Part shown: piece after piece, positions 9,410 through 17,317 of the stretch
Layout: every line of letters starts with the position of its first letter
Position numbering within the stretch: the first letter of the stretch is position 1
NCBI RefSeq assembly: GCF_000012985.1
Contig: NC_007645.1
Coordinates: forward strand, 2,820,501 to 2,884,500
From: Hahella chejuensis KCTC 2396
GTDB taxonomy: Bacteria; Pseudomonadota; Gammaproteobacteria; Pseudomonadales; Oleiphilaceae
Reading direction: 5' to 3'
Length of the DNA: 64,000 nt
Notes under the pieces: generated by a model
Told to the model about the DNA's origin: nothing
Databases searched by the model: none
The model's input: the letters and a program-made list of their open reading frames with translations, nothing else
Program-made: the position numbers and the translations under genes

Positions 9410-9667
9410 TCAGATGGATTCGTCAAGTATGCTGAAGGAAATGAAGGCTGTAAATATCGCTGTGGCGACGATGACCGGCAAGGATGGATTAGCCAACATG
9501 AACAAGCCAGATATTAACCAGACATTTCTTACTATTTTCTTCTTCCATCTATATAGCCCTGTCGTTCGGCGCAGGCTCGGATGCCTGCTCGCTTCCTCTT
9601 CTGTAATGACTGCGCCTGGGTGGTAATACCGCTTCAGTGCGTAGTCCATCAAATCGAAGTGTCCCAT
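9410..9667 (-). CDS. small membrane protein at the head of the prs operon
   Basis: 85 aa; starts MGHFDLMDYALKRYYHPG. Residues ~15-45 are polar and charged (EEEASRHPSLRRTTGLYRWKKK). The remainder is hydrophobic, with one long helix or two short ones (NVWLISGLFMLANPS and VIVATAIFTAFISFSI), ending LDESI. No domain is recognised. The frame uses ordinary codons for this genome and sits 38 bp upstream of prsK on the same strand, so it is probably translated and may be an accessory subunit of the sensor. That role is inference from position only. Confidence 0.6.
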   Translation of the reverse strand: MGHFDLMDYALKRYYHPGAVITEEEASRHPSLRRTTGLYRWKKKIVRNVWLISGLFMLANPSLPVIVATAIFTAFISFSILDESI

Positions 9668-9761
9668 GTCGACTTCTCCGCGTATGCGTTCGTCTTAAAT
9701 AAAAAGTCTAGTACATACGTGAAGAAGCCGCACAGGGCAAGTATGGGTCTACCGAAGTCTC

Positions 9762-10721
9762 TCAGCGTCGCCTTTTTAAGTTACGGTAATAACTGAAAAT
9801 TTCATCCAGTGAATATTTCGGAGTGAACCCGAAAGTTGATCTGAAAAGCTGGCCGTCGATGATCACTGGATATTTGAAATAATTCAGCAAATAGGGAGGG
9901 AACGATTTAAGTTGCAGCATGTTGCTTATTAGTCTTGGCGCAATCGGAGGAACCGACCAAATTGGGATTTTTACACAGTCGCAGCGATCCAACGCCTCCT
10001 GGTAGGCGACCCAGTCCTCTGTCGCCACATTATAGATGCCCCGATGATCGCGGCTGTTGATGACTGCGACAATCGCCTCCGCCATGTCTTCAATATGGAT
10101 GAACTGCATCATCGGGGAAAAGCCCGCCAGCACTGGGCAGTACTTGCTAGAGAGCAGCAGAGACATGGTGTTCCTGACCTCTGGGCCTACGATATTGCAC
10201 GGGCGCAGAACAGTGATGTTCAAATCCGGATACTTCCAGAGATAAATATTGGCCAGATTCTCCAGTTCCACTGAGTCGATCAAATCCATGGTCAATTCCG
10301 CCGCTTTGAGAGGGGCTCCTTCATCAATCAGAGCGGGATTGTAGGCGTTGGCTCCATACACGTGGTAGGTGGAGAGAATAATCACCTTCTGGATGTGGTA
10401 TTTATGACACAGGTCCAAAAGACGGTGAGATCCAAGCACGTTGGAGTTGTAACGGCGCATTCTGTTTTCTTCACTGGCGATCATTCTGCCAAGGTGGATA
10501 ACGCCGGTGATGTTGTGTTTACGGAAGATGTCCTCGAAGCCGCGCTTGTTAACGTCAATCCGGTAGCTGGGAACGTCGTCGCCCAAATACACCTGTTCAC
10601 GAAAATCCACCGCAATGACTTTGTATTTTTCCCGCAAGCGCGCAATGACCTGCTGGGCGAGGGCGCCTGCGGCGCCGGTAACAAGTAACTCAGGTTTGGT
10701 CTTTTTTCTTCTTGCAGCCAT
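9762..10721 (-). CDS. NAD(P)-dependent SDR epimerase/dehydratase family protein
   Basis: 319 aa, extended short-chain dehydrogenase. The Rossmann motif is LLVTGAAGALAQQVIARL (~12-29), with acidic Asp39 after strand 2 (VIAVDFRE) favouring NAD(H). STYHVYGANAYN carries the catalytic Ser/Tyr region of nucleotide-sugar epimerases, though the usual Y-x-x-x-K spacing is not obvious; the likely counterpart is ENLANIYLWKYP. LRPCNIVGPEVRN matches the conserved R-P-x-x-I-x-G-P region. The ATG overlaps the stop of the upstream acyltransferase gene (TAATG), so the two are one transcription unit. A role in glycolipid or envelope precursor metabolism is inferred. The substrate is unknown, and the atypical active site could mean a non-epimerase function. 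Confidence 0.8.
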   Translation of the reverse strand: MAARRKKTKPELLVTGAAGALAQQVIARLREKYKVIAVDFREQVYLGDDVPSYRIDVNKRGFEDIFRKHNITGVIHLGRMIASEENRMRRYNSNVLGSHRLLDLCHKYHIQKVIILSTYHVYGANAYNPALIDEGAPLKAAELTMDLIDSVELENLANIYLWKYPDLNITVLRPCNIVGPEVRNTMSLLLSSKYCPVLAGFSPMMQFIHIEDMAEAIVAVINSRDHRGIYNVATEDWVAYQEALDRCDCVKIPIWSVPPIAPRLISNMLQLKSFPPYLLNYFKYPVIIDGQLFRSTFGFTPKYSLDEIFSYYRNLKRRR

Positions 10722-11536
10722 TAAAATACCCTTTTCCGTTCATGCAGTCCCTTGTCGATCAGGCGGCTGACCTCTGCCTTCACTTTATCCACGCGTTTGC
10801 TCACTTCGTCTTCCGTAATCTCCCCTGGCTCGAAATGTAGTGGTTCGCCAAAGTTCAAAATGACCTTCGCCGGGAAAATAAAGGGAATGGCGATGGGGGC
10901 GTAAGGAATCCCGAGCATCTTCGCCAGCGGAGCGATATTGGCGATGGCGGGAATAGTCTCTTCACAGCCCACCACCCCAACTGGAACAATTGGGGCGTTA
11001 TGCTGCATGGCGAGATGCATGAAGCCGTTGCCGAAGCGTTTCAGTTGATATCGGTCCCGGTATAGTTTGCCGGAGCCGCGGACGCCTTCTGGAAAAACGA
11101 TGATGGCTTCCTCCCGTCCTAGCATTTTGGCGCAATTTACGGGGTCTCCCAGCACAGCTCCCATTTGGTTGAGCAGGTTGCCAATATAAGGAACTGTGGG
11201 GAAGAAGCGCTCGATCATAGCGCGAGGAATACGGGGGTTAACTTTACGGGTGGCTAGCGCATAGGCGATTAGTACGCCATCGATAGGAAGCTGGCCGCTG
11301 TGATTGGCGACGATCAGCGCAGGGCCGGATGCGGGGATGTTTTCAATGCCGTGAGTCTCAACCCGGAAATACTTTTCAAAGATGGGTTTGAAGAGGGCCA
11401 TTGTGACGATATTGGTGTCTACATTGAGGCCCCAGGGATCATATCCAAGAGTGCCGACAGGTTTTGCGATGTTTGTATATTGGCGCTCCAGTTCCTCTGA
11501 GACAAAAATCCTTCTTAAAAGGGGGCGTAGTTTCAT
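10721..11536 (-). CDS. PlsC-like lysophospholipid acyltransferase
   Basis: 271 aa from the ATG at 11536, chosen because AAGGA lies 8 bp before it; an upstream in-frame ATG at 11557 has a poor ribosome site. Acyltransferase motifs: ALIVANHSGQLPIDG (motif I, His and Asp separated by six residues, as in the MGAT-like branch rather than the usual four), ERFFPTVPYIGN, and IIVFPEGVRGSGKLYRDR (motif III F-P-E-G). PIVPVGVVGCEETIP is motif IV. The enzyme should acylate a lysophospholipid or glycerol phosphate at the inner-membrane surface. It is translationally coupled to the following SDR gene, a pairing that suggests joint action on an envelope lipid. The acceptor is not determinable. Confidence 0.82.
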   Translation of the reverse strand: MKLRPLLRRIFVSEELERQYTNIAKPVGTLGYDPWGLNVDTNIVTMALFKPIFEKYFRVETHGIENIPASGPALIVANHSGQLPIDGVLIAYALATRKVNPRIPRAMIERFFPTVPYIGNLLNQMGAVLGDPVNCAKMLGREEAIIVFPEGVRGSGKLYRDRYQLKRFGNGFMHLAMQHNAPIVPVGVVGCEETIPAIANIAPLAKMLGIPYAPIAIPFIFPAKVILNFGEPLHFEPGEITEDEVSKRVDKVKAEVSRLIDKGLHERKRVF

Positions 11537-11689
11537 GTCATTTATCCTTGGCGACATTGCAGCGTTTTTCTTATGTCTTATGGGCCGCTAGTATATCGAT
11601 AAGGATGCATTGATGAAATCTGAAGCTGCATCATAAGCTTCTGATTTTGGCGCTAAATACTTTCGTTATATGAGTTTGTGAGCGAGATC

Positions 11690-11722
11690 AAAAAAACCCG
11701 AAACCCAGGGAGAGGCTTCGGG
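11690..11722 (-). terminator. rho-independent terminator on the minus strand
   Basis: Read on the minus strand: CCCGAA, a 14-base loop region, TTCGGG and then seven T. It lies ~190 bp after the stop of the permuted papain-like gene, or ends a short independent transcript (see hairpin 11760-11793). Confidence 0.75.
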
Positions 11723-11759
11723 CTAGAGGTGTGAGTAGTATCCATGAAAGACTTCCTAC

Positions 11760-11793
11760 ATGACTGACCAGCAGGGTTGAGCAAGTCAGTCAT
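11760..11793 (-). ncRNA. possible small RNA 5' hairpin upstream of the terminator
   Basis: ATGACTGAC and GTCAGTCAT form a perfect 9-bp stem around a 16-base loop. With the terminator at 11690-11722 it would make a transcript of ~100 nt with structured 5' and 3' ends. I found no clear promoter, so this could equally be a structured 3' UTR. Confidence 0.3.
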
Positions 11794-11913
11794 CTTAAGT
11801 ATTGATCTTTTACACATATTTACAAATCGAAAGTGATTATTTTTTAATCATATTTTCTTATAACAATGTAAGAAGCCTTTCATGAATGATATATAGCAAG
11901 GTTGGCGGATCAG

Positions 11914-12768
11914 TTATTCCAATTTGTCCTGATAATCCGGCAGATCGTCGATATAAAGGTCACTCTCTTCGGGAGAAAGTTTCTCGTTGCCGCTCCATGG
12001 CAGTAACCGGTAACGGGATTTGCTGTGCGAAAAGTCAACAAATGGGTATTTGATGATGTCGAAGTAGGGGGAGTAATCAAAGTCGCTGGGGGTGCACAGT
12101 TTCGGATTGCGACGGAAAAGTTGGATGCCCTGCGCTGAAGTTTTTTTCACCAGAGGCAGAATGGGGTACTGAATAGAGTTGAAAGCTTCCGCGATCATGG
12201 TGGAGCAGACGGTTTCCGTTGGTAATCCTGGGTGAGACCGAAATAGAGAGGAGCGCCAGCGCCGGGGCAGGATAGTCCAGGGCAGTAGAAAGCGAAACAG
12301 ATCAAAGATCTGGCGGATGTTGTAATTGGCGCCCAGTTGTCGGATAGCGTAATTCAGTACATTCTGCGCGTCCTGATAATTCAGTTCTCTGGGCCGGCAT
12401 ATGCGGACATGGTCGCGCTCATAAGAGGATAAGGGGCGCACTACTGTTCCCCGACCCAACTCACTTTCGACGATAAGCTGTATATTGGGTTGTCCGTCGT
12501 AGTACTCGGAAATTCTCCGGCGCGTATAGGGGCTTTCAACCTCATGGAGGCGGCCGATATACAATGCGGCGTGGGACCAGCGGCTTTGAGTCACAACCTT
12601 GATGACCTCGCTGACTCGTGAGCGGCCCTCCACCAGAATGACGTCACAGGGGCGAATTTCGTGACGCAGGCGGTCGAAATTACTCAAGGGGATCTCAGCG
12701 GCTGGTTTTTCTTTTACCAGCCAGTCCACAAGGGTGTCGAATACTCCGGTTTTTATGCCTGCGCCCAT
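11914..12768 (-). CDS. YiiX/YebB-like permuted papain-like amidase family protein
   Basis: 284 aa, no signal peptide. The circularly permuted NlpC/P60 (DUF830, G6R-like) pattern is present: IRPCDVILVEGRSRVSEVIK (~38-57), then catalytic-type His in QSRWSHAALYIG, a Glu in IVESELGRGTVVRP, and the permuted Cys in TETVCSTMIAEAF. The C-terminal ~60 residues (YSPYFDIIKYPFVDF onward) are proline- and aromatic-rich. Members are thought to be amidases or lipid-active thiol hydrolases acting on lipids or peptides; the substrate here is unknown. It is separated by ~106 bp from the voltage-sensor-like gene on the same strand. Confidence 0.75.
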   Translation of the reverse strand: MGAGIKTGVFDTLVDWLVKEKPAAEIPLSNFDRLRHEIRPCDVILVEGRSRVSEVIKVVTQSRWSHAALYIGRLHEVESPYTRRRISEYYDGQPNIQLIVESELGRGTVVRPLSSYERDHVRICRPRELNYQDAQNVLNYAIRQLGANYNIRQIFDLFRFLLPWTILPRRWRSSLFRSHPGLPTETVCSTMIAEAFNSIQYPILPLVKKTSAQGIQLFRRNPKLCTPSDFDYSPYFDIIKYPFVDFSHSKSRYRLLPWSGNEKLSPEESDLYIDDLPDYQDKLE

Positions 12769-12874
12769 TTCGCTACTCTGCGCCCACCTGTGAAAATCCT
12801 TTATGTGTTGATTGCGTCGCCAGTGATTGCTCCTATCACTTTATACTAAATATATAGCACGGGCTTTATATACC

Positions 12875-13912
12875 TTAAGCGTCTTTATCTTCCGCGCCTG
12901 CTTTTTGGGCGGCTCGCAGTTCTCTTTTCCAGCTTTGCACCGCCACTTGCTCTTTAGACAGCTCAAGAATGTCGATAATGAGCTCTATCACTTGCTCGTC
13001 CAATTGCATTAAGGCTCCGCCGCTACGCACATTAAGCTGCTCAAAGCTGCTTTTAATCCCATCAATATGGTCGGGGATTTCCAGGTCTTCGAGCAGATTG
13101 GCGATAGTGCTGACCACAATATCGGCGATGGTGTCCTCCAATCTGCCGGTGATGTTGCCGCCAATAAATGGGATGGCGTTAACGCGCTTGAAGTTCGTAT
13201 GAGACTGCATTGCGTCGGTGAGGCTGCGACGCAGTTTGGCGACGAGAGGATTGTCAGGATTGGAGCGCATATTGCCGGACAGCTGAGTCACCATGTGCGA
13301 CCAGGTTTCCGCCAGCACAGGCAATCTTGGCTCAACTATTTTCTCTGCAATGCGCCGCCCGATTTCGGAGTCATGACGCAGGTCTTCCTGGATGCCGGAA
13401 ATGACCTTGACCACGACCCGATCACTAAGCTCTTCCAGGAATACGTTGTAATAAAAGGCGAAAAACGTGAACAGTTTGGTGTTGGCTATATCGATAATCT
13501 TATATTTGTGCAGGCGGTAGATAATCGAGAACACGCGCAGGAAACGCAGCAGTCGGGTGGAGCCCAGCGGGATGCAGCCAATCAGGTCATACCAGTGTAG
13601 AAACGGAAAAAAGTACCAGCGCTCGAACGTTTTTTCTTTTATGGCGACGAACCAGCGCAGTAAAAACTCAGAAATAAATAACGAGACAAAGGCGAGGTCC
13701 ACCAATAAAAAGTTCTCATGCATCAACATCAGGGGTTCATGCAGCCAGGGAGTGTAGTTGCGCGTCAAGAACTGCATCGCTGCTGTATCGAAGAGAGCGT
13801 CAATAATGATTAGAGACAGGTTAATAACCAGCATGAACAGCATGAACAGATCAAGGGCGATCCATATTCCCTGACGGCTTTGCCTGAGGTGCTCATAGTC
13901 GATTTTTAGCAA
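12875..13912 (-). CDS. voltage-sensor-domain-like membrane protein without a pore module
   Basis: 345 aa. The first ~140 residues look like a four-helix voltage-sensor domain: S1 ~15-40; S2 ~67-91 with FISEFLLRWF (Glu82, Arg86); S3 ~99-116 with HWYDLIGCIPLG (Asp109); S4 ~118-138 with Arg120, 123, 126 and 133 plus Lys136 and 138 in the R-x-x-R-x-x-R spacing. These are the hallmark S2/S3/S4 residues of voltage-gated cation channels. No S5-pore-S6 or selectivity filter follows. The remaining ~205 residues are soluble and mostly helical, with coiled-coil-like character near the end (DEQVIELIIDILELSKEQ). The protein could be a proton-channel-like, enzyme-like or structural sensor. The VSD reading is pattern-based; the function is unknown. 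Confidence 0.65.
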   Translation of the reverse strand: MLKIDYEHLRQSRQGIWIALDLFMLFMLVINLSLIIIDALFDTAAMQFLTRNYTPWLHEPLMLMHENFLLVDLAFVSLFISEFLLRWFVAIKEKTFERWYFFPFLHWYDLIGCIPLGSTRLLRFLRVFSIIYRLHKYKIIDIANTKLFTFFAFYYNVFLEELSDRVVVKVISGIQEDLRHDSEIGRRIAEKIVEPRLPVLAETWSHMVTQLSGNMRSNPDNPLVAKLRRSLTDAMQSHTNFKRVNAIPFIGGNITGRLEDTIADIVVSTIANLLEDLEIPDHIDGIKSSFEQLNVRSGGALMQLDEQVIELIIDILELSKEQVAVQSWKRELRAAQKAGAEDKDA

Positions 13913-14085
13913 ACAGCGCTCCTTAAAGTTGTGTTTATTTAATTAGATAACACGGCTAGCCTATTTAATAAAGGCGTTCACGCGCGTTAGTATGTCGCAT
14001 TATTTGGCGCGCGGCGTTTAGAAAATCGAAGCGCGCGGATGCTGTAAAACAGTGTGGCAAATGGAATCGGCGGCGAATTGAGTGC

Positions 14086-14499
14086 ATGACTATGACTGAT
14101 CAGGACAACAACCCTAATTCCCCAAAGCAGGTATCAAAGAAAATAAAGGACTCGGCGCGTCAAATCTGGTTGGCTGGGCTGGGCGCTTACAACAAAGCGG
14201 AAGAGGATGCAGGCAAAGTATTTGAGAAATTGGTTCAGGAGGGTGAGGAGTTGGAGAAGAGAACCCGGGGCGTATTTGAAAAGCAGTTGAAGGCGGTTGA
14301 AGACCGGGTGGAAGAGGTGAAAGACAAGGCCAACACCACTTGGGATAAACTGGAGCAGGTCTTTGATCAAAGAGTCTCGCGCGCTTTGCACCGTTTGGGT
14401 ATGCCCACCTATAAAGAGTTTGAGGCGCTACGTCGGGAAATTGAAGAATTGAAAGCAAAAATCGACGAGTTGGAGAACGCCAAAAAGGGCGGTAAATAA
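14086..14499 (+). CDS. phasin (polyhydroxyalkanoate granule-associated protein)
   Basis: 137 aa. Short polar N-terminus, then the phasin signature KIKDSARQIWLAGLGAYNKA (~21-40), then a long amphipathic, highly charged helix with heptad character to the end (EELEKRTRGVFEKQLKAVED and EFEALRREIEELKAKIDELE). This matches the PhaI/PhaF-type granule-associated family (TIGR01837), without the histone-like AAKP tail of PhaF. It would coat intracellular PHA granules. A second in-frame ATG lies two codons in. The gene is convergent with a PhaD-like TetR gene 35 bp away, supporting a PHA role; no PHA synthase is in the window. Confidence 0.88.
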   Translation: MTMTDQDNNPNSPKQVSKKIKDSARQIWLAGLGAYNKAEEDAGKVFEKLVQEGEELEKRTRGVFEKQLKAVEDRVEEVKDKANTTWDKLEQVFDQRVSRALHRLGMPTYKEFEALRREIEELKAKIDELENAKKGGK

Positions 14500-14534
14500 A
14501 GCCGGCGTCCTTTATAGAACTCCAATGCCGGGCG

Positions 14535-15155
14535 TTAAGAGAGATACTCCCGGCTCATGGCCATCAGAGCCTGCCTTTCTCCGTCGCGCAGATATGGCGC
14601 GACCAGCGACATGACCTGATATACCCCATGCGATAAATCGATATCCTGCGCGTCTGCAGGGTGGCGAATGAGGTCGAAACTTGGCCAGTAAGTAATAGTC
14701 AGGACGATATTGTTACAAAGCGCCTCCAGCTCTTCATCGCTGCCGATCAGGATGTCCTGATCGCGAAGGCTTGAGCATATCGTCAGGGACGCTTCCGTCT
14801 TTTTATGAAGGATTTTTTTAAAGCGAGGGCGGATGCGTTCATAGCGCTGCAGAATATTCACCAGATCTTTGTAGAGAAAGCGGTACTCGGCGATTCTTTC
14901 AAAGATCAGATGTAGAAACAGCCATTGATCTTCAATGCCGATTTCCACATTGGGAACGTCAAGCAACTCCAGCATCTGCTGTTCAAAGCGCGCGAAAAGC
15001 TCATGCAGGATCTCGGTTTTATTTTTGTAATGGTAGTAAAGGTTGCCAGGGCTGATATCCAGTTCGTCCGCAATCTGCAGGGTAGTGACATTGGGCTCTC
15101 CGAACCGGTTGAACAGTTCCAGGCTGATGTGGATGATGCGCTCCCTTGTTTTCAT
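14535..15155 (-). CDS. phaD: TetR-family regulator, PhaD-like
   Basis: 206 aa. N-terminal TetR helix-turn-helix (~1-48): RERIIHISLELFNRFGEPNV, then TTLQIADELDISPGNLYYHY with the typical G-N-L-Y-Y-H-Y recognition helix, then KNKTEILHELF. The C-terminal ligand domain (~60-200) resembles PhaD of pseudomonads, which controls phasin genes and probably senses a PHA-metabolism intermediate. Its position convergent with the phasin gene supports this. No operator was identified. The PhaD name is inferred from sequence style and neighbourhood. Confidence 0.75.
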   Translation of the reverse strand: MKTRERIIHISLELFNRFGEPNVTTLQIADELDISPGNLYYHYKNKTEILHELFARFEQQMLELLDVPNVEIGIEDQWLFLHLIFERIAEYRFLYKDLVNILQRYERIRPRFKKILHKKTEASLTICSSLRDQDILIGSDEELEALCNNIVLTITYWPSFDLIRHPADAQDIDLSHGVYQVMSLVAPYLRDGERQALMAMSREYLS

Positions 15156-15296
15156 GCAACCTTTCTTAGCATCCTGTGGTTTCCAAGTCCCGATAATAAT
15201 TCACTTTTCGGGCGTTCAAGGCAATTCCGGGCGGTGAAAATCGATAATTTATTACCCAAAGCCTGTGATAACCAAAGTCCCTGGAAAGGGGCGGCG

Positions 15297-16109
15297 TCAC
15301 CCCAGATCAAAATCAGCCCAGATCGGGCAGTGGTCGGAGGCTTTCTCCATGCTCCTGATCTCGTAAGATACGCCTGCGTCAACGCAGCGCGCCGCCAACG
15401 GTTGTGTGGCCAGAATCAGGTCAATACGCAGGCCGCGCTTGGGATTGTCCTCAAAGCCGCGACTACGGTAATCGAACCAGCTGTAGCGATCTTTGACGTC
15501 AGGGAAATGCTGGCGGAATGTGTCCACAAGCCCCCAATCCAGCAGGCGGTTCAGCCACTCTCGCTCCTCGGGCAGGAAGCTGCACTTGCCGGTTCTTAGC
15601 CAGCGTTTCCGGTTTTCTTCGCCGATGCCGATGTCGCTGTCCGTATGGGAAACGTTCATGTCTCCCATCACCACTATTGGCTGATCCGGGGAGCGTTGCT
15701 GCAGGAAGTCCAGCGTTCCGGCGTAAAAACGTTGTTTGTTGGGAAATTTGTCGGGGTGGCTTCTGTTCTCACCCTGAGGAAAATAGCCGTTGCAAACTAC
15801 AAGCGTTTGGCCGCCAACTGCGTACTCGCCCACAATCCACCGTTTATGCGCCTCTTCACCGTCGCCTTCAAATCCCTTGAAACAGCGCAACGCGGGCTGC
15901 TTGCTGAGCAGGGCGACGCCATAGTGGCCCTTTTGCCCATAATACTCCGCTTGATAGCCCATCTCGTTGATGGCTTCTAGTGGAAACAGCTCATCGATGA
16001 CTTTGGTTTCCTGCAGGCCGATGATGTCCGGTTGATATTGGCTGATAAGTTCTTTCAGCTGATGAAGACGTGAACGTACGCCGTTTACGTTGAATGAGAC
16101 GATCCGCAT
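15297..16109 (-). CDS. xthA: exodeoxyribonuclease III
   Basis: 270 aa, full family length. AP endonuclease/ExoIII motifs in order: [18 protein letters not shown] (catalytic Asn), [10 protein letters not shown] (metal-binding Glu), [10 protein letters not shown] (Tyr), [16 protein letters not shown] (Asp/Asn) and the C-terminal [10 protein letters not shown] (catalytic Asp-His). It cleaves at abasic sites and degrades duplex DNA 3' to 5' in base-excision repair in the cytoplasm. It is transcribed alone or ahead of phaD, which lies 141 bp downstream. Confidence 0.95.
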   Translation of the reverse strand: MRIVSFNVNGVRSRLHQLKELISQYQPDIIGLQETKVIDELFPLEAINEMGYQAEYYGQKGHYGVALLSKQPALRCFKGFEGDGEEAHKRWIVGEYAVGGQTLVVCNGYFPQGENRSHPDKFPNKQRFYAGTLDFLQQRSPDQPIVVMGDMNVSHTDSDIGIGEENRKRWLRTGKCSFLPEEREWLNRLLDWGLVDTFRQHFPDVKDRYSWFDYRSRGFEDNPKRGLRIDLILATQPLAARCVDAGVSYEIRSMEKASDHCPIWADFDLG

Positions 16110-16310
16110 GATAAGTACCTACCGGAAAAGGGAAATTGTTCTACATGTTGCGGGCCAATATACCGAACAACGTTGTCTATATGAAGAACCAAATCCTTGC
16201 GGAAGTCGTATATAAATGAGTCAGGGCGTTTTACGCCTTGGCGTAGGGTAGGGAGGCTCTTATCCCGTTGTTTGCGTCACATTTGTTTATTTGGTTAATG
16301 GAGGCTGAAA

Positions 16311-17267
16311 GTGGACAACAGCAAGCGCCCTCAGATTGGCGTCAGTGCTTGTTTATTGGGCGAGCAGGTCAGATTTGACGGCGGTCATAAAAAGTCTTCT
16401 TTATTGACTGATCGGCTGCGGGATGTATTTGATTTTCAGGCTTTTTGTCCCGAAGTGGCGATCGGTATGGGCATACCTCGTCGCCCCATTCGTTTGATCG
16501 AGCGGGGTGGGCAAGTACGAGCCGTGGGTTCCAAGGATGCAGATCTGGACGTTACAGACAAGTTGGCTGGTTACGCTGCGTCGCTGGAAGCGAAAATTTC
16601 CCATTTGGATGGATATGTTTTCATGCAGAAGTCGCCCAGTTGCGGCGTCTTCCGGGTGAAGCTATACAACGAAAGCGGCGACGCCGTTATTGGCGTCAGA
16701 GCGGGCGTCTTTGCGGCGAAAGTGATGCAGGCGCATCCCAATATGCCGATCGAGGAGGCGGGGCGGTTAAATGAGCCAGCGTTGCTGGAAAACTTCGTTG
16801 TCCGGGTCTGTTGTTATCGAGAATGGAAAGAACAGGTTCTGGCTGCGCCTTCGCCGGATAAGCTGCAGGCCTTCCATCGCCGATATAAGTATCTACTGAT
16901 GGCGCATCATCCGCAGGATCAAATTCTGTTGGGCAATATTGCCGCTCAAGCCAGAGCGGGCTCGATGAAAGGCGTATTGGAGCAATACGAGACCAGTCTG
17001 ATGCGCTGTCTGGCCCATCGAGCGCAACGAAAGAATCACTTCCATGTGCTAACCAATATTTCCAAAGTGCTGCGTAAGACAATGAGCGCCTGGCAAAAGC
17101 GGGAGTGGGATGCAGTGCTAACGGATTACCGCCATGGCGTTATTCCCTTAGTGGCGCCGTTGACGCTGTTGAAACACTACTGCTCTGCAACGCAAGATGG
17201 GTTTCTTGCTGAACAGGCCTACTTGCAGCCATATCCTTCACATTTAGGGTTGAGAAACGCTATTTAA
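16311..17267 (+). CDS. DUF523 and DUF1722 domain protein (YbgA-like)
   Basis: 318 aa, starting at GTG 16311 with GGAGG at 16300-16304. The N-terminal DUF523 (~8-155) has the characteristic IGVSACLLGEQVRFDGGHK and FMQKSPSCGVFRVKLYN, with conserved Cys in both. The C-terminal DUF1722 (~190-310) includes FHRRYKYLLMAHHPQ and the family's Y-x-x-x-L-M-x-H-H region. Proteins of this arrangement often neighbour photolyase and MerR-type light-response genes, which are not present here. The biochemical function is unknown; a link to thiol or sulfur chemistry is only suggested by the Cys residues. Confidence 0.85.
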   Translation: MDNSKRPQIGVSACLLGEQVRFDGGHKKSSLLTDRLRDVFDFQAFCPEVAIGMGIPRRPIRLIERGGQVRAVGSKDADLDVTDKLAGYAASLEAKISHLDGYVFMQKSPSCGVFRVKLYNESGDAVIGVRAGVFAAKVMQAHPNMPIEEAGRLNEPALLENFVVRVCCYREWKEQVLAAPSPDKLQAFHRRYKYLLMAHHPQDQILLGNIAAQARAGSMKGVLEQYETSLMRCLAHRAQRKNHFHVLTNISKVLRKTMSAWQKREWDAVLTDYRHGVIPLVAPLTLLKHYCSATQDGFLAEQAYLQPYPSHLGLRNAI

Positions 17268-17290
17268 GCGACGTAAGTCGGGCGCTTCTA

Positions 17291-17312
17291 CGGGGAGGCG
17301 TGCTCCTCCCCG
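17291..17312. terminator. hairpin between convergent genes
   Basis: CGGGGAGG and CCTCCCCG form a perfect 8-bp GC-rich stem with a 6-base loop. It lies between the ends of the DUF523 gene (plus) and the HD gene (minus). There is no T-run, so termination efficiency is uncertain. Confidence 0.5.
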
Positions 17313-17317
17313 CTGAC

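Larger units (their letters stand above)
11558..11913. other. intergenic region of ~356 bp with two hairpins
   Basis: No convincing gene is seen. The stretch holds a 9-bp hairpin (11760-11793) and a terminator reading on the minus strand (11690-11722). The part next to the permuted papain-like gene (11800-11905) is AT-rich. Confidence 0.5.
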
